Shown here piece after piece: positions 63,712 through 64,000 of a stretch of DNA of 64,000 nt. Numbering within the stretch: the first letter of the stretch is position 1; the number at the start of each line of letters is the position of its first letter. The DNA is from Thermoleophilia bacterium (GTDB taxonomy: Bacteria; Actinomycetota; Thermoleophilia; Solirubrobacterales; 70-9): contig JAENWT010000004.1 in assembly GCA_016650125.1 (NCBI GenBank), forward strand, positions 1 to 64,000, given 5' to 3'. The notes under the pieces are model-generated. The model searched no databases and had not been told where the DNA came from. It worked only from the letters and a program-made list of their open reading frames with translations. Made by a program: the position numbers and the translations under genes.

Positions 63712-64000
63712 TCAGTGCCCGTTCCGGATGTAGTCGACCGGCGGCGCCGGGCAAGGCACCGGATTCGGTGACGACAGAGGCGTCGCGAACGGCGGCTGGC
63801 CGTTGATGTCAGGGGGACCGTTGCCACAGGGATCGAAGTAACCCTGGCCGGTCAGGAACGGACTCAGCATCTGCTGGATCGCCGGGCTGGTCGCGCCGGG
63901 CTGGTGCGGGTCGTAGCCCTCGTTGTCGACGGAAGCGGTGCCGGAGACCGGCGCGATGTTCCAGTCCGGGTTGGCCTTGGTGCCGATGACTATCGGCTCG
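63712..64000 (-). CDS. C-terminal end of an unidentified protein (runs off the window)
   Basis: An open frame from the window edge to TGA 63712: EPIVIGTKANPDWNIAPVSG, GYDPHQPGATSPAIQQMLSP, GYFDPCGNGPPDINGQPPF, and the end PAPPVDYIRNGH. Pro/Gly/Asn-rich with two cysteines, suggesting an exported protein tail. No family recognised; a surface or Mce-type C-terminus is only a guess. Convergent with the DUF5996 gene. Confidence 0.6.
   Translation of the reverse strand, partial: EPIVIGTKANPDWNIAPVSGTASVDNEGYDPHQPGATSPAIQQMLSPFLTGQGYFDPCGNGPPDINGQPPFATPLSSPNPVPCPAPPVDYIRNGH

Overview
The window is a dense, high-GC chromosomal segment with no rRNA, CRISPR array or phage block. Gene content suggests a Gram-positive actinobacterial lineage, most likely Thermoleophilia/Solirubrobacterales. 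The signs are frequent GTG/TTG starts, 1-, 4- or 8-nt start/stop overlaps, lipobox and Tat signals, a b558-type succinate dehydrogenase, NhaA fused to a thioredoxin domain, and secreted proteins with Lys/Cys-rich basic segments. The taxonomic call is inference from gene content only.

Layout. 1-1.3 kb: a decayed sulfatase whose 5' half is replaced by the start of an IS481-type transposase. 1.4-10.2 kb: purine operon part 1 (GYD protein, purD, purE, purB, a small thioredoxin-fold protein, then purC-purS-purQ-purL), interrupted by a 230-nt palindromic element and a divergent secreted beta-propeller gene. 10.2-13.7 kb: nhaA-thioredoxin fusion and an N-terminally truncated secreted repeat protein. 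13.8-18.9 kb: a complete sugar ABC importer (binding lipoprotein, two permeases, ATPase) facing a ParB-domain gene. 18.9-20.7 kb: two tandem collagen-like secreted proteins. 20.8-25.7 kb: purine part 2 (purF, purN, purH), with a DUF4258/DUF2283 gene pair inserted behind purF and flanked by a second copy of the purF 3' end. 25.7-31 kb: a secreted papain-like candidate, tRNA-Lys, and thiamin genes (fused thiS-thiG, thiO under a TPP riboswitch, divergent thiE).

31-38.5 kb: secreted HAD phosphatase, dihydrolipoyl dehydrogenase, DsbA-family protein, a frameshifted beta-propeller gene, then pyruvate dehydrogenase E1alpha-E1beta-E2. 38.5-41.8 kb: directly coupled to E2 lies a small protein with ten in-phase cysteines (nine at every third residue), then lipB, lipA and small membrane proteins. 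Together with lpdA this region makes and lipoylates the pyruvate dehydrogenase complex. 41.8-50 kb: uppP, SDR, acyl-CoA dehydrogenase, a leaderless XRE/nucleotidyltransferase pair, a two-domain copper protein and sdhCAB. 50-56.7 kb: hydrolase, DUF4333 lipoprotein, metY-metX-metW, a ruined homocysteine methyltransferase and a methyltransferase. 56.8-58.2 kb: two tRNA-Ala genes (TGC, CGC) flanking a very acidic protein, then an SDR scrap. 58.3-64 kb: a divergent DUF2867/TetR pair with two visible operators, DCC-family protein, secreted pentapeptide-repeat protein, Tat-exported amine oxidase, DUF5996 protein and the 3' end of an unidentified secreted protein.

Most striking are the Cys-triplet protein inside the PDH/lipoate operon, the purF-tail duplication bracketing a toxin/antitoxin-like pair, the long palindromic element near 5.1 kb, and several gene remnants (sulfatase, repeat protein, propeller, homocysteine methyltransferase, SDR). 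purM and purK are not in the window.
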